Below, piece after piece: positions 17,681 to 27,366 of a DNA stretch of 64,000 nt (the stretch's first letter is position 1; each line of letters opens with the position of its first letter). Source of the DNA: an uncultured Verrucomicrobiales bacterium (GTDB lineage Bacteria; Verrucomicrobiota; Verrucomicrobiia; Verrucomicrobiales; Akkermansiaceae); assembly GCA_937944055.1 (NCBI GenBank), contig CALDZJ010000013.1:1-64000 (forward strand), read 5' to 3'. The notes beneath the pieces are model-generated. The model searched no databases and had not been told where the DNA came from. It worked only from the letters and a program-made list of their open reading frames with translations. A program made the position numbers and the translations under genes.

Positions 17681-20600
17681 CTACTCAGAGCTATTAAGGA
17701 GGACTTTTAATCTCACGAAGAGTCGATCCTCCAGACCGGCAGACGGGCCCGCGCTGAAGGAAAGAGTCTCAGCTCCCTGACCGGTAAAGACCGATTCAGA
17801 TAACTGGAACAAGCCTGAACCATCTGTCCATTCCGCAAGATCAGTTGAAATCTCGATTTCAAAGGTCACATCATCCGCGGCCAGATCACGAGAGAACTCA
17901 AAGCGGATGCCGTTTTCATCAACAATCAGGCGAGGAGATGCCTCCCCGGCGAGAAAGTGATCGACCAAATCAGCTAAGCCATTGCCATCAAGATCAGCAT
18001 TCGGATCACCGCTAAATCCACGGGAATCAACTTGTCCAGGGCTCCCATCAAGCAGAGTGCTAGGGCGCCAGTTGGAGGCAAGTGACGGATCAGGCATCGA
18101 TGTAGGATTGATCAGGACCAGACTGGCCCCGAGCCCATCGGCGGCCTCAGGCCATGGCGAGCGGTCATTGTAGGTGAACTCCACAATCCGGCCTCGGGTC
18201 TCTTGTTCTAATCTTACCCTTTCGCCATCGTTGCTGAGACCGGTGAGGTTTTGGAATTCGCCAACGACGGGCAAGCCAGGACCATACTTAGCCTCAAAGG
18301 CGGCAAGGTTACGGACGACCAAGATGTGAGCGCCAGGCGCTAGCGTGCCGCTGAAATCAAATTCCACCCCGTCCACCAAGCTGACTCCACTAAGATCAAG
18401 CGTGATCGAGTCGCTGATGTTGGTGAGCTCGATAAACTCCTCACCGGAGTTTCCTACTGGGTGATAGTTCACCTCTGTGATTGCGAGATATAATTGCTCA
18501 TCAGAAGGATCAGCAGGTGAGGTCGTCTCTGTGATAAGGTTCCCAGCGGAGTTAGTAAGCATCAGCGGCTCACCAAGGTTTGAGAGATGACCTCGATAGC
18601 CATCTTGGACGAAGTGTCCCTCATTCCCGCTTGGAGAAACGGCACGAGCTCGGAAGAAGTTACTATCTGGCGAGAGGTAAAGACGACTTCCGGCACGAAT
18701 CACGGTTCCGGGGTCAAGTGTCATTTCGACTCCCCCACTGAGCTGCCAACCTGAGACATCTACCGAAAAATGATTGGGATTTATGAGCTCAATGAACTCC
18801 TCATCCTGCACCCCAGAGGCGGGATTGAAGTCGATTTCTCCAAACTGAATCATCGGAAGATCGGGCTGTGGTCCAGGAATCCCCACCCCTGATGCGACGC
18901 CTCCCTCATCCACCAATGAGACTGAAAAGAGCATATCAGAACTATTTGAGCCTCGGTTAAGCGCATGCACTGCGAGCACATTCTGACCATTCAGGAGCGA
19001 AGAGCGAAAAGGAGTGACATCGATTTCCTCGATCTCAACTGCGCGCTCATCAGTATTCTGATCGCTCGCTTCGCTATTCCAGGCGAGCGGTGAAGGCTCA
19101 TTTCTCACCGCGATTTGAGTCCCGTTCAAATAGACCGCGAACCCATCATCATACCTCACTCGGAGGCGGAGAAACTCAATTGCATCTCGATCCTCCAAAT
19201 CGAACTCATAGCGAATGTAGCAGCTATTATTTTCATTCAAGCCATCTCCATCTGTATCAATTCGCTGTGATGCCGGGATATCCGGTGAGAGCAGATCCAA
19301 GCCAATAAAGGGAGTAAAGGTCTCCGACATCGACCGCTCATAGCCCACTCCCCCCGTCCCAGTCAGCCAGGAGGAATCATCAAAGCCGACCACTTGCCAT
19401 GAATTCCCCAGTGAATCATCCAGAGGAACGAGAGCAGACACTGGAGACATTTCAGAAACGAGAACCGCGCCACTTCCCACGACTCCTCCGTGAGTGAAGC
19501 GGAGGTGGGACAGGCGACCGGGGAGATATTCATTCCTGATCCGGTTGAGCTCGCCAGCCAATGAGAGCGTTGTCCCAGAAAAGTGCGCTGACCCACCCCA
19601 CCTTTGGCGATCAATCGCCACATCGGGAGCCATCAGAGCAGTGAGTTCATCAATCCGATTAGGGTAGTAATCAGTTCCTAAGAAATCATCCGTCAAGGTT
19701 CGCAATCTCCGGAGGAACATTTCCTGAGTTTCAGGACGCGTGATCATGGCGTCGATGAGGCCATTCCACAGCCAAGTGTAGGGCACTGCCTCGGTTCCCA
19801 TAAAGGGGTGAGAGGAGTTATTCTCGGTGTCCTCAGCCGTGACAATGGTGTTTGTATTGAGCCTATTCGGGCCGAAGCTTAGATCCACATCCCAAGGCAA
19901 GATCCTCCATTCACCATTCCCCTCCGTATCTCGATAGAGATAGAAGTTCTTCACGGTCCGGTCGATGTTTTGAATCACAACATTCGTGGCAAGATTATTC
20001 ACCACGGCAGGCACATCCACGTGATCGAAGATGTATTCGCTAAGCGGTTCTCCGCTAAGCGCCATATTATCAATGAGCTCTTGAAGATCTGAGAAATCTT
20101 CCTCCCGGCGGTTCCTCTTCTCCGCCCCGAAGGTCGCTTCGCGATTGAAATTCGACTGACCTTGAATGCTGTTTGCCTTGAATTTGTAGAGCGCACCTTC
20201 GTCATCGAGATTATTTCGCCGCAAGTAATCACGGTCTGGTTGCTCTACAAAAATCGCAACGGAGAAAAAGTTTCCATTCTGCTGCACTCGGAAAGGCCTT
20301 GCGACCGAATGAGGCGACCCAGCATCACGAAACGTTTCATAGGCTAGAATGGTGCGCGAGTATGATTTATCAGTGTAAGTCGTGTTCACATTGATCTCGT
20401 CAACTCTTGGTAAATTGGGATCAAATCGGAAATCGTAACCGTTGTTAAAGTCGAATTTATAGCTCTTCTTTGGCCAACCCCGCGCGGTATCACCGCGAAT
20501 CCTCACAAACACGTTATCATAAAATTCGCCATTAAACGCGACTGAGGCACGGGTTCCGCTTCCAGTTTCAGCGGCCGCAGCGTCTTCCACAAACCAGTGC

Positions 20601-22765
20601 AAGACATCGAGTTCAGTTTGCACGTCGTCGGCAGAAACAACGGTGCCATCGTATCTCGGAGACGATGTTGGATCATTGAAAGCAGGGGCCTCTGTCTCGA
20701 TGTTTTCTGAGTCGGTGGCGATGATTCTCCAGCGGACCATGTCTCTCGGAGAGGCGACTCCCGCAGGAATCGTCGCGATATATTCTCCTGAAGCATTTAC
20801 CGTCATGGGAATCGTAATCTCATTACCGAAGTTCACTCGGTAAACTAACGATGCTGGTCCCAGAGGATTAAGCGTGCTCGTCACCAAGGCGGTCACCGTG
20901 ATCGCATCCGTATGGCTTGGGAACACAGGGCTATGGCTAATACTCGCCACGATGGGGCCCAAGCTTTCATTCGAAAGCGGATTCGGCGCTCCCGGAGAAG
21001 GATTAGAAAGATAGCCTGCAAGCCCATCCTGCGTGGTCAACTTCATCAGGTTAAGCTCCGGATCAATCAGGAAATGATTCGCTGAGTTACTGGAATTTAG
21101 CCCCTGAATCGCCAGCACATTATTACCCACCTGAAGAAGTTCGACTTGAGAACTTAGATCGAACTCCGCGAATTCTTGAGCCTCGCCATCATCTCGCTCT
21201 TCTGACGCAGTTGATCGCCAGCTCAGCCCGTTCCCTCCTTGAATTGGAGTCAGGCCATAGGCTTCCTCAGCACTCGCAGGAGAGTTGTTAATCGCTGCTG
21301 CATGAGAAGCTAGCTGGGCAGGAGTCAGAGCAACACTCCAGATAGCCGCTTCATCAATAAGCCCAGAATACTGAAAACCATTCGCGGGGGATTCATTATT
21401 TCCAAAATTCATGGCACCGCTGCCACTCGTGACAGCTTGCCACGTCGCGCTACCGACCTGCACTCCATTGAGCCAAGCGGTGATCGTTCCCGCAGCCTCA
21501 TCTCCCACGATCGCGACATGCGACCAAACATTAAGAGGGACCTCAGCCGTGCTAGAATTATTTAAGACATTAGTTGACCCATTAATGAAAAGGTCTGAGC
21601 CATTGTTGGAGCCTCGGAAGGTCCAGTGCCACTGGTTGCCACCATCTCCCCACTTCGTCCAAAAGCGATCCCACTCGCCGGTATTTCCTGAATCAGGCCT
21701 GACAAAGGCCTCAAGGGTCCAGCTAGAGGCAAGGTCAAGATCATCTGAATCACTGGTCCGCAACCTCTGAAAGCCACCTGAACTAATTCGCACCGCTTGC
21801 CCAACGATGCCTGGCTCATAGGTCCCCACTCCGAAGGGAGTGAGCGTATCAGTCGCAACACCCGAGCCATTCGTATATTCATCGGCATCATCATCGAGGT
21901 CACCATCGAAGTCATAGTACGTAACCAGTCCACTCTCTGGAGCCCTCCCACCACCTTCAACGAAATTCGCACGAGCGATTTCTTCACCATTTAAATAAGC
22001 AATAAAACCGTCATCGTAGCGCATCCGGAGACTGGCTCCATCGACATCCTCTAAACGATCGATCGTGAAATTACTCCGTATGTAAGCGCTAGAATTCACG
22101 TTCAGCATCGACGCGGTGAGATCCCCTCCACCCCCAATAAAACTAGAATAATCTGCGCCGAAGCCCACACCAGCTGAAGCTGGGTTCCAAGTCTCACCTC
22201 TTGAACCCTCCACGTAACTCGGATCCCACCAATCTTGGCCTAATGCTGGCCCAGTCGTCAGATCGGGAACAATCACAGAGGTGGCGGCACCCTGCTCCAG
22301 AGCTGGCGTGCTCTCTTGTGAGAAACTAGTCCCGTAACCCACATCCGCAATCTGTTGCGGATAGGAAGGGGAAAAGCTCGTCGTCGTCGTGCTCCCATTC
22401 GGCATCACGAGGGCGAGAAATTCTCCTCCACCAGAGAGCTTGAAATTTGTGTGTAACTCAGTCTCCGGGTCGATCCGGTCCTTGTTAGAGGCGAAAACCA
22501 CCAAAAAACTCCCAGGCTCCAAGGTGACCGCAGGAAAAGTCCACTTCGTTAAATCACTCGCATCATCAGTCAAATGCCAGCCTCCCAAATTTACCGGAGT
22601 TGCATCTGGGTTATGAATTTCGATCCAATCTGAAAATTCACCCTCCGAGTCAGCGAGGGTCGATCCATTAACCGCCATAAATTCACTGATCACTGGACTC
22701 GCTAGACCAGCTTGAAATGTGAGCAAAGTTGCAAGAAGGGGAAGAGAAGGATTATGGCGTATCAT
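17681..22765 (-). CDS. Giant secreted CotH kinase / lamin-tail / LamG protein
   Basis: A 1694-residue exported protein with a signal peptide (residues 1-22, ending LASP). It carries a lamin-tail domain (LTD; about 24-130, FSDWIEIHNP, VNLGGWHLTDD) and a LamG/concanavalin-like domain (about 285-495, GLVTYYDFDGD). A CotH kinase-like domain spans about 715-1000 (KKSYKFDFN, VEQPDRDYLRRN, ILPWDVDLSFGPN). Two further LTDs lie near 1300-1420 and 1425-1550. The last about 70 residues form the shared E-x-S-x-D-L-x-x-W...R-L module. Spore-coat CotH proteins phosphorylate other surface proteins; the DVD motif suggests a conserved metal site, but activity here is unproven. It is the first of three minus-strand genes with LamG domains, and its paralogue is 32204-36535. 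Confidence 0.85.
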   Translation of the reverse strand: MIRHNPSLPLLATLLTFQAGLASPVISEFMAVNGSTLADSEGEFSDWIEIHNPDATPVNLGGWHLTDDASDLTKWTFPAVTLEPGSFLVVFASNKDRIDPETELHTNFKLSGGGEFLALVMPNGSTTTTSFSPSYPQQIADVGYGTSFSQESTPALEQGAATSVIVPDLTTGPALGQDWWDPSYVEGSRGETWNPASAGVGFGADYSSFIGGGGDLTASMLNVNSSAYIRSNFTIDRLEDVDGASLRMRYDDGFIAYLNGEEIARANFVEGGGRAPESGLVTYYDFDGDLDDDADEYTNGSGVATDTLTPFGVGTYEPGIVGQAVRISSGGFQRLRTSDSDDLDLASSWTLEAFVRPDSGNTGEWDRFWTKWGDGGNQWHWTFRGSNNGSDLFINGSTNVLNNSSTAEVPLNVWSHVAIVGDEAAGTITAWLNGVQVGSATWQAVTSGSGAMNFGNNESPANGFQYSGLIDEAAIWSVALTPAQLASHAAAINNSPASAEEAYGLTPIQGGNGLSWRSTASEERDDGEAQEFAEFDLSSQVELLQVGNNVLAIQGLNSSNSANHFLIDPELNLMKLTTQDGLAGYLSNPSPGAPNPLSNESLGPIVASISHSPVFPSHTDAITVTALVTSTLNPLGPASLVYRVNFGNEITIPMTVNASGEYIATIPAGVASPRDMVRWRIIATDSENIETEAPAFNDPTSSPRYDGTVVSADDVQTELDVLHWFVEDAAAAETGSGTRASVAFNGEFYDNVFVRIRGDTARGWPKKSYKFDFNNGYDFRFDPNLPRVDEINVNTTYTDKSYSRTILAYETFRDAGSPHSVARPFRVQQNGNFFSVAIFVEQPDRDYLRRNNLDDEGALYKFKANSIQGQSNFNREATFGAEKRNRREEDFSDLQELIDNMALSGEPLSEYIFDHVDVPAVVNNLATNVVIQNIDRTVKNFYLYRDTEGNGEWRILPWDVDLSFGPNRLNTNTIVTAEDTENNSSHPFMGTEAVPYTWLWNGLIDAMITRPETQEMFLRRLRTLTDDFLGTDYYPNRIDELTALMAPDVAIDRQRWGGSAHFSGTTLSLAGELNRIRNEYLPGRLSHLRFTHGGVVGSGAVLVSEMSPVSALVPLDDSLGNSWQVVGFDDSSWLTGTGGVGYERSMSETFTPFIGLDLLSPDIPASQRIDTDGDGLNENNSCYIRYEFDLEDRDAIEFLRLRVRYDDGFAVYLNGTQIAVRNEPSPLAWNSEASDQNTDERAVEIEEIDVTPFRSSLLNGQNVLAVHALNRGSNSSDMLFSVSLVDEGGVASGVGIPGPQPDLPMIQFGEIDFNPASGVQDEEFIELINPNHFSVDVSGWQLSGGVEMTLDPGTVIRAGSRLYLSPDSNFFRARAVSPSGNEGHFVQDGYRGHLSNLGEPLMLTNSAGNLITETTSPADPSDEQLYLAITEVNYHPVGNSGEEFIELTNISDSITLDLSGVSLVDGVEFDFSGTLAPGAHILVVRNLAAFEAKYGPGLPVVGEFQNLTGLSNDGERVRLEQETRGRIVEFTYNDRSPWPEAADGLGASLVLINPTSMPDPSLASNWRPSTLLDGSPGQVDSRGFSGDPNADLDGNGLADLVDHFLAGEASPRLIVDENGIRFEFSRDLAADDVTFEIEISTDLAEWTDGSGLFQLSESVFTGQGAETLSFSAGPSAGLEDRLFVRLKVLLNSSE

Positions 22766-22798
22766 AAGTATCTATATTAGAGAAATTGGGGGTTTTTG

Positions 22799-24898
22799 TT
22801 ATTGTTCTGTCACTCGATAAAAACGGCGAATTGAGCCAAGAGGAATCGTCTCATCATCAATCGCGGTCGTTCCCGCTTGCCCGAGAATATTTTCATTTAA
22901 TAGATCCCAGTTCTCCAAATCGTCAGAAACCTCAAGGATGTAGGACGCCCCTTCAACCGAAGTCCAAACAATCGTGGCAGTGTCAGATCCGGTGGTGTAG
23001 AAAAGTCCCGTGATCACCGGAGAACCCGAATCTGGCGTGACCGCGGCCTCAATAAGATCGGCTCGGGAGAGGAGATACTCATCGCTCACAGCTACGCTAT
23101 GGATTTGCGCCTCATCAATGAAGCCAGAAAATTGGAAAGCGGACTGATCACCACCTCCCGAGTTCCCGAAGGTCATGATCGCGTCTGTTGCTGGAATGGC
23201 AACGTATGGAGTTGAGAAAACTTGCTCCCCGTTAATGAAGCCACGGATCGTATTACGATCAGTTCCGTCACCCACGATCGCAACATGAGTCCACATCTCA
23301 AGAGGCACACTCATGGTCGTTCCGTTATGATTTACAAGGGCCCCACCATTTACGAAGAGGTCAAGCCCATCAGGAATAAGAGAACCCGTAGCTCCGCGGA
23401 ATGACCAGTGATACTCATTACTCCCCTGCCACTTTAGCCAAAAACGCTCCCATTCAAGGGTTGGATTATTGTCAGCATCCCTCCAAACAAAGGCTTCTAA
23501 GGTCCATTGTTGACCGAGATTGAGATCGGAAGAACTAGGCGCTGAAAGCAGATTACTTCGCCCATCTTCTCGGCGGATTTGCACCGCTTGCCCCACAATA
23601 CCATCCACGTAAGTAACCCCATTTGCGTTGTCCGTGAGGTTATCCGCGGTGGACCCAGCGATCGCAGAATCAACGAGGTCATTTTCAAAACTCCACCTCG
23701 AAACCACTAAGGTCTCGGGCGAGTCATCGGGATTCGTGGGATCTAGCCCCAAAAGAACCTCGGAGCCATCATCAATTCCATCAAGGTCACTGTCAGAAAC
23801 GTTAGGATCTGTCCCAGGCTGCTCAGCATCAACAAAATCTAAATCTGGATTCTCGACACTATCGAGCAAGCCATCCCTGTCACTATCTCTCACGAGAGGG
23901 TCCGTTCCAGTGTCGCTGAGACCATTCCAGAGACCAGAATCCGTCTCAACCCCATCCAGCAATCCATCTCCATCTGTATCAGGATTAATCGGATCAGTTT
24001 CATTCGCGAATTCCGAGGCATCTGTCGCTCCATCAGAATCAAAATCGGAAGTCGCTGGGGCATCGTTTGGTCCTAAGACATCATCCATGCTGAGCAGAAG
24101 CGGCGGATCAAGCTCAGCCGCCGCATCGATCACTCTTTGCTCATAGGCGTCTGGGAGGCCATCAGCATCAGCATCACTGGCAGATAGCAGCGCCGCTCTT
24201 TCATCAATGTAAGCTTGGTCGACTGCTGAGTTATGGATCCGCAAATCATCCATCCGCCCGTTAAAGCGGAAGCCGCTATCAGCTCCAAGATCAGGAGAAA
24301 AGTCAGCAATTCCTAAGGGGGTATCTGTTTCCGGAAAAGTGATCGTAGGACCCGTAAAGATTGAAACCCCATCGATCCAGACTTCAGCCCCATCTAATGA
24401 GCTTGAAATTGCCACATGGTGCCAATTCCCATCAGCAAAATCGGTCGCCGGATCCGTATTAACATCGAGCACTTCACTCTGGCCTTGGCCTTCATCAGTT
24501 CCCTGAAACAAATTGAGGTCACCATTAAGAATGGCGAAATGAAAACTCAAGTCCGTTTGAATTCCCCATTTTACGAAAATTCGGTTCCACGTGTTCAAGC
24601 TGGAATTCATGATGTAGGCCTCCATTGTCCACTCCGACGTGATGTCGAGGTCCACAGAATCGGGAGCTACAAAAGAATTCCCATTAAAAGAAGCCGATAA
24701 ACCACCTGAGCCAGGAATCCCCGGCAAAAACATTGCGCTCTCATTTGGACTAGATCCCTGAACATAAGTGAGAACATCATTGAACACTCCCGAATCAGCG
24801 GAATCTTCCAAGGAATTTTCAAAATCCCACTGCGCCACAATCTCCGCAGACGCCATAGAAATGCATGAGAAAAGAGAGAAAAATGGAATTACTTTCAT
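22799..24898 (-). CDS. Secreted protein with two LamG domains around thrombospondin-3-like calcium repeats
   Basis: A 699-residue exported protein with signal peptide MKVIPFFSLFSCISMASA. The first LamG domain (about 20-235) resembles the whole body of the next gene (24943-25734). Asp-rich thrombospondin type-3-like repeats follow (about 245-400: DADADGLPDAYEQ, DTDGDGLLDGVE, DSDRDGLLDSVE, DSDLDGIDDGSE), probably Ca2+-binding. A second LamG domain (about 405-610) instead resembles the one in the CotH giant. The C-terminal about 70 residues (SYILEVSDDLENW ... RRFYRVTEQ) form the shared module. LamG domains commonly bind glycans or act as lectins; the ligand is unknown. It ends 33 bp before the CotH gene start, suggesting one transcript. 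Confidence 0.85.
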   Translation of the reverse strand: MKVIPFFSLFSCISMASAEIVAQWDFENSLEDSADSGVFNDVLTYVQGSSPNESAMFLPGIPGSGGLSASFNGNSFVAPDSVDLDITSEWTMEAYIMNSSLNTWNRIFVKWGIQTDLSFHFAILNGDLNLFQGTDEGQGQSEVLDVNTDPATDFADGNWHHVAISSSLDGAEVWIDGVSIFTGPTITFPETDTPLGIADFSPDLGADSGFRFNGRMDDLRIHNSAVDQAYIDERAALLSASDADADGLPDAYEQRVIDAAAELDPPLLLSMDDVLGPNDAPATSDFDSDGATDASEFANETDPINPDTDGDGLLDGVETDSGLWNGLSDTGTDPLVRDSDRDGLLDSVENPDLDFVDAEQPGTDPNVSDSDLDGIDDGSEVLLGLDPTNPDDSPETLVVSRWSFENDLVDSAIAGSTADNLTDNANGVTYVDGIVGQAVQIRREDGRSNLLSAPSSSDLNLGQQWTLEAFVWRDADNNPTLEWERFWLKWQGSNEYHWSFRGATGSLIPDGLDLFVNGGALVNHNGTTMSVPLEMWTHVAIVGDGTDRNTIRGFINGEQVFSTPYVAIPATDAIMTFGNSGGGDQSAFQFSGFIDEAQIHSVAVSDEYLLSRADLIEAAVTPDSGSPVITGLFYTTGSDTATIVWTSVEGASYILEVSDDLENWDLLNENILGQAGTTAIDDETIPLGSIRRFYRVTEQ

Positions 24899-24942
24899 AT
24901 CTTTAAGAGAGCTTATTGACTTCTTTTTTACTGTTAAAAAAA

Positions 24943-25734
24943 TTATCGGCGCCGGCGAGCTAAGAACCCTACGACTGCCAGTGCCATGAGTGAAAAACTT
25001 GATGGTTCAGGAATTAATAAAAGCGCTCTTCCATCAACATAAGATTGGTCGACCGCTTCATCGTGAATGAGAACCTCGTCAAGCAATCCATGTAAACGGA
25101 GAGCATTGTTATCCCCTTCTCCGACCGGAAAATCTCCGATCCCCAGCCCTTGGTTGCTGGCGGGCAAGGCAATGGCCGCCCCACTCGCCACCACCTCGCC
25201 ATCCACCCAAGCGATGTGCCCTCCCGCAGGAGAGCTAGTCACGGCAACATGATGCCATTCCCCATCCGTTAGATTGGTGGGTGGCGCTGTATTGGCAAAG
25301 ACCACCTCAACGCCACCGCCCGTTCCTTCAAAAAGGCTCAAGTTTCCATTTCTTAGCGCAAAATGGTAGTCCTGCCCTCCGTTACCCCATTTTGTCACGA
25401 TTCTTTCCCACCCAGCATTCGGGTTAGAGATATTGATGAAGGCCTCGATCGTCCAATCACTGGTGATATTCAGATCGACCGAGCTCGGAGTGTCAAAAAA
25501 GCTCCCATCAAGAACCGCCGCTTGCCCAGAAATTCCAGGCGCGAAGGTCGCGGCCCCGTTCGCGGAGACCCCTTGGCGATAAGTAAGATCGTCGGCACTG
25601 ACTCCGGAGGCCGCCGTGTCATCGGCATTCCCCTCAAAAGAATATTGAGCGACGATTGCGGCCTCGGCCGTGGCTCCCAAAAGGCTCACAGCAAGTGCTG
25701 CTCTCCCTAACTTAGTGTATTCAAGTATTTTCAT
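24943..25734 (-). CDS. LamG-domain PEP-CTERM protein
   Basis: A 263-residue exported protein with a signal peptide (about residues 1-25, ATAEA), one LamG domain (about 27-235: IVAQYSFEGNADD, WTIEAFINIS, DGEWHHVAVTSS, RLHGLLDEVLIHDEAV) and a PEP-CTERM tail (IPEPSSFSLMALAVVGFLARRRR). LamG domains often bind sugars; the tail should direct exosortase-dependent surface delivery. It closely resembles the first LamG domain of the following gene, pointing to a local duplication. It is 44 bp upstream of that gene on the same strand and is probably the first gene of the LamG/CotH transcript. Confidence 0.86.
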   Translation of the reverse strand: MKILEYTKLGRAALAVSLLGATAEAAIVAQYSFEGNADDTAASGVSADDLTYRQGVSANGAATFAPGISGQAAVLDGSFFDTPSSVDLNITSDWTIEAFINISNPNAGWERIVTKWGNGGQDYHFALRNGNLSLFEGTGGGVEVVFANTAPPTNLTDGEWHHVAVTSSPAGGHIAWVDGEVVASGAAIALPASNQGLGIGDFPVGEGDNNALRLHGLLDEVLIHDEAVDQSYVDGRALLLIPEPSSFSLMALAVVGFLARRRR

Positions 25735-26054
25735 CTTTTCTTTGTTCTAACGTTCATTGACTCAGTAAAGAGAAAGGGCCCCCCCTCGATAACTAAGCTT
25801 TCGTTACACAAAACTCCTTGTCTCAATCTGAGTCAACTGGAAAAAACGCTTTACCATGACTCGAGCAGCAAGCCGATTCTCAAGTCACCTCTCACTCATC
25901 AATTCTCCCCATTCGCACCCCCGATTTATCAAGAAAAAATGGGATCTGAAGCGAGGTCGAACGCCCTCTCGGGGCGTCGAATCTACTCTCAGTAAAAAAA
26001 CACCTAAGCGATTTCGCTCATTTAATAATAATTAAATACCCTCCCCAGCACCTG
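25735..26054. other. 320-bp intergenic region with inverted repeats, no gene found
   Basis: No convincing coding frame. It holds TTGACTCAG (25757-25765) mirrored by CTGAGTCAA (25828-25836), a strong small hairpin TCGAACGCCC-TCTCG-GGGCGTCGA (25957-25980) and AGCGATTTCGCT followed by an AT-rich stretch (26005-26036). It lies between the start of the LamG cluster and the 3' end of the peroxidase gene, so it should contain the cluster promoter and possibly a 5' leader. No promoter can be fixed. Confidence 0.55.
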
Positions 26055-27200
26055 CTAATCTCTCGGCCGTCTCGGACGACTCAAATCAGGCTGATCTTTT
26101 TTCTTAAAGAATGCTTCCCTCTCCTCCGTCGTGGGCACTCCCTCAGGCGTTTTTGGAAAGAGCTCACCCTCTTCCATCTGCAAAAGGCTACGATCTGTGA
26201 ACGCACTCATCAAAGCCACCAAATCATCGATCTCTTGCTCCGTTAGGCCCAAGTCCCCCATATCCTCACGGTTCACCGTTTCTGGGTAATCAGTCCTACC
26301 CCAGCGCTCCGGCTCTAAATCACGCTTATTATAGAACTCCATCACCTCCCTCAGCGTTCCCACCGAACCATTATGAAAGTAAGGTGCAGTCAAAGCCACA
26401 TTCCTTAAAGTCGGCACCTTAAATTGCCCCAACTCTCCCGCCAAGCCCGTCACCCCACCCAATCCCGGATCCATTTCCCCGCGTGCAGGAACCCCTAAAT
26501 TATCATAACCTGAATCAGAAAGCAGCGGCTCTAACCAAGTCGAAGCCCCGACCAAATGACAAGAAGCACACGCCCCCTTTGTCTGAAAAACATCTAAGCC
26601 TCGGCGCTCCGCAAGACTTAAAGCAGATGGATCACCCGCCCAGTAATCATCAATCCGCGCATTAAAAGGCCGGAACACCGGCTCCCGTAAAAAGGCCACC
26701 AAAGCCGCATAGACCTTCTGCGTCACCTTCTCATCCGTCATCTGCTTAAAGCCCCCCACCTCCTTAGCGTAGCTCGCCCTTCTTAACTTTCCTGCCAGCT
26801 CAGACTCGTCAGCATTATTCATCTCATCTCGATCAAAAAACGGCTCTTTGACCTGCTCCAAAAGATCATGAGCTCTCCCATCTAGAAACAGCCCTCCCTC
26901 CACGATATACTCAACCTCTCCATTTTCATCGTAAGTATCCTCTAACTTCTGCGGAGGGATCAATGCTGCATACATTAAAGATGGGGCATTCCTCCGTCCC
27001 ACTCGCCCCTCCACGGCCCCCGGAGAGACTCGCCGCAAATCCGCAAAAGCAGTGCTAGGACGATGGCAGCTCGCACAACTTTGTCCCGCCGGAGTCGAAA
27101 GTGACTCATCCAAGAAAACCCTCTTCCCCAGCTCAGCCATCGACAACTCCCCACCCCTTAAAAACGGCACCATGAAAGCGAATAAAACCAAAACCCTCAT
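26055..27200 (-). CDS. Di-haem cytochrome c peroxidase / MauG family protein
   Basis: A 381-residue periplasmic protein with signal peptide MRVLVLFAFMVPFLRGG and two c-type haem sites. The first is in AGQSCASCHRPSTAFAD, the second in GACASCHLVGAS. Other family landmarks are GRRNAPSLMYA, FLDGRA and KVPTLRNVALTAPYFHNGSV. Bacterial di-haem peroxidases reduce H2O2; MauG-type relatives modify other proteins. The track start (27485) adds 95 residues of unlike composition; ATG 27200 begins the signal peptide, so I use it. The C-terminus is highly charged (KKKDQPDLSRPRRPRD). Its start diverges from the sulfatase gene 27367-28905. Confidence 0.88.
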   Translation of the reverse strand: MRVLVLFAFMVPFLRGGELSMAELGKRVFLDESLSTPAGQSCASCHRPSTAFADLRRVSPGAVEGRVGRRNAPSLMYAALIPPQKLEDTYDENGEVEYIVEGGLFLDGRAHDLLEQVKEPFFDRDEMNNADESELAGKLRRASYAKEVGGFKQMTDEKVTQKVYAALVAFLREPVFRPFNARIDDYWAGDPSALSLAERRGLDVFQTKGACASCHLVGASTWLEPLLSDSGYDNLGVPARGEMDPGLGGVTGLAGELGQFKVPTLRNVALTAPYFHNGSVGTLREVMEFYNKRDLEPERWGRTDYPETVNREDMGDLGLTEQEIDDLVALMSAFTDRSLLQMEEGELFPKTPEGVPTTEEREAFFKKKDQPDLSRPRRPRD

Positions 27201-27366
27201 AACGCAAAACAAGGACCAAAGATCTAATTCAGAAAAAAACGATCGCCCCTTCATCACCGTCATGCCCCCACCTTCATCCCATTTATAGGCGCGAAGCAAG
27301 TCCCCTCTCAGCCCCCACCTTATTTCTCCCTTGTCTCCTCTCCTCCTCACTCCAAGATCATCGCTG

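Noticed and set aside
25957-25980. Small hairpin as terminator of the peroxidase or LamG region
   Set aside because: Stable, but no T run follows on either strand.
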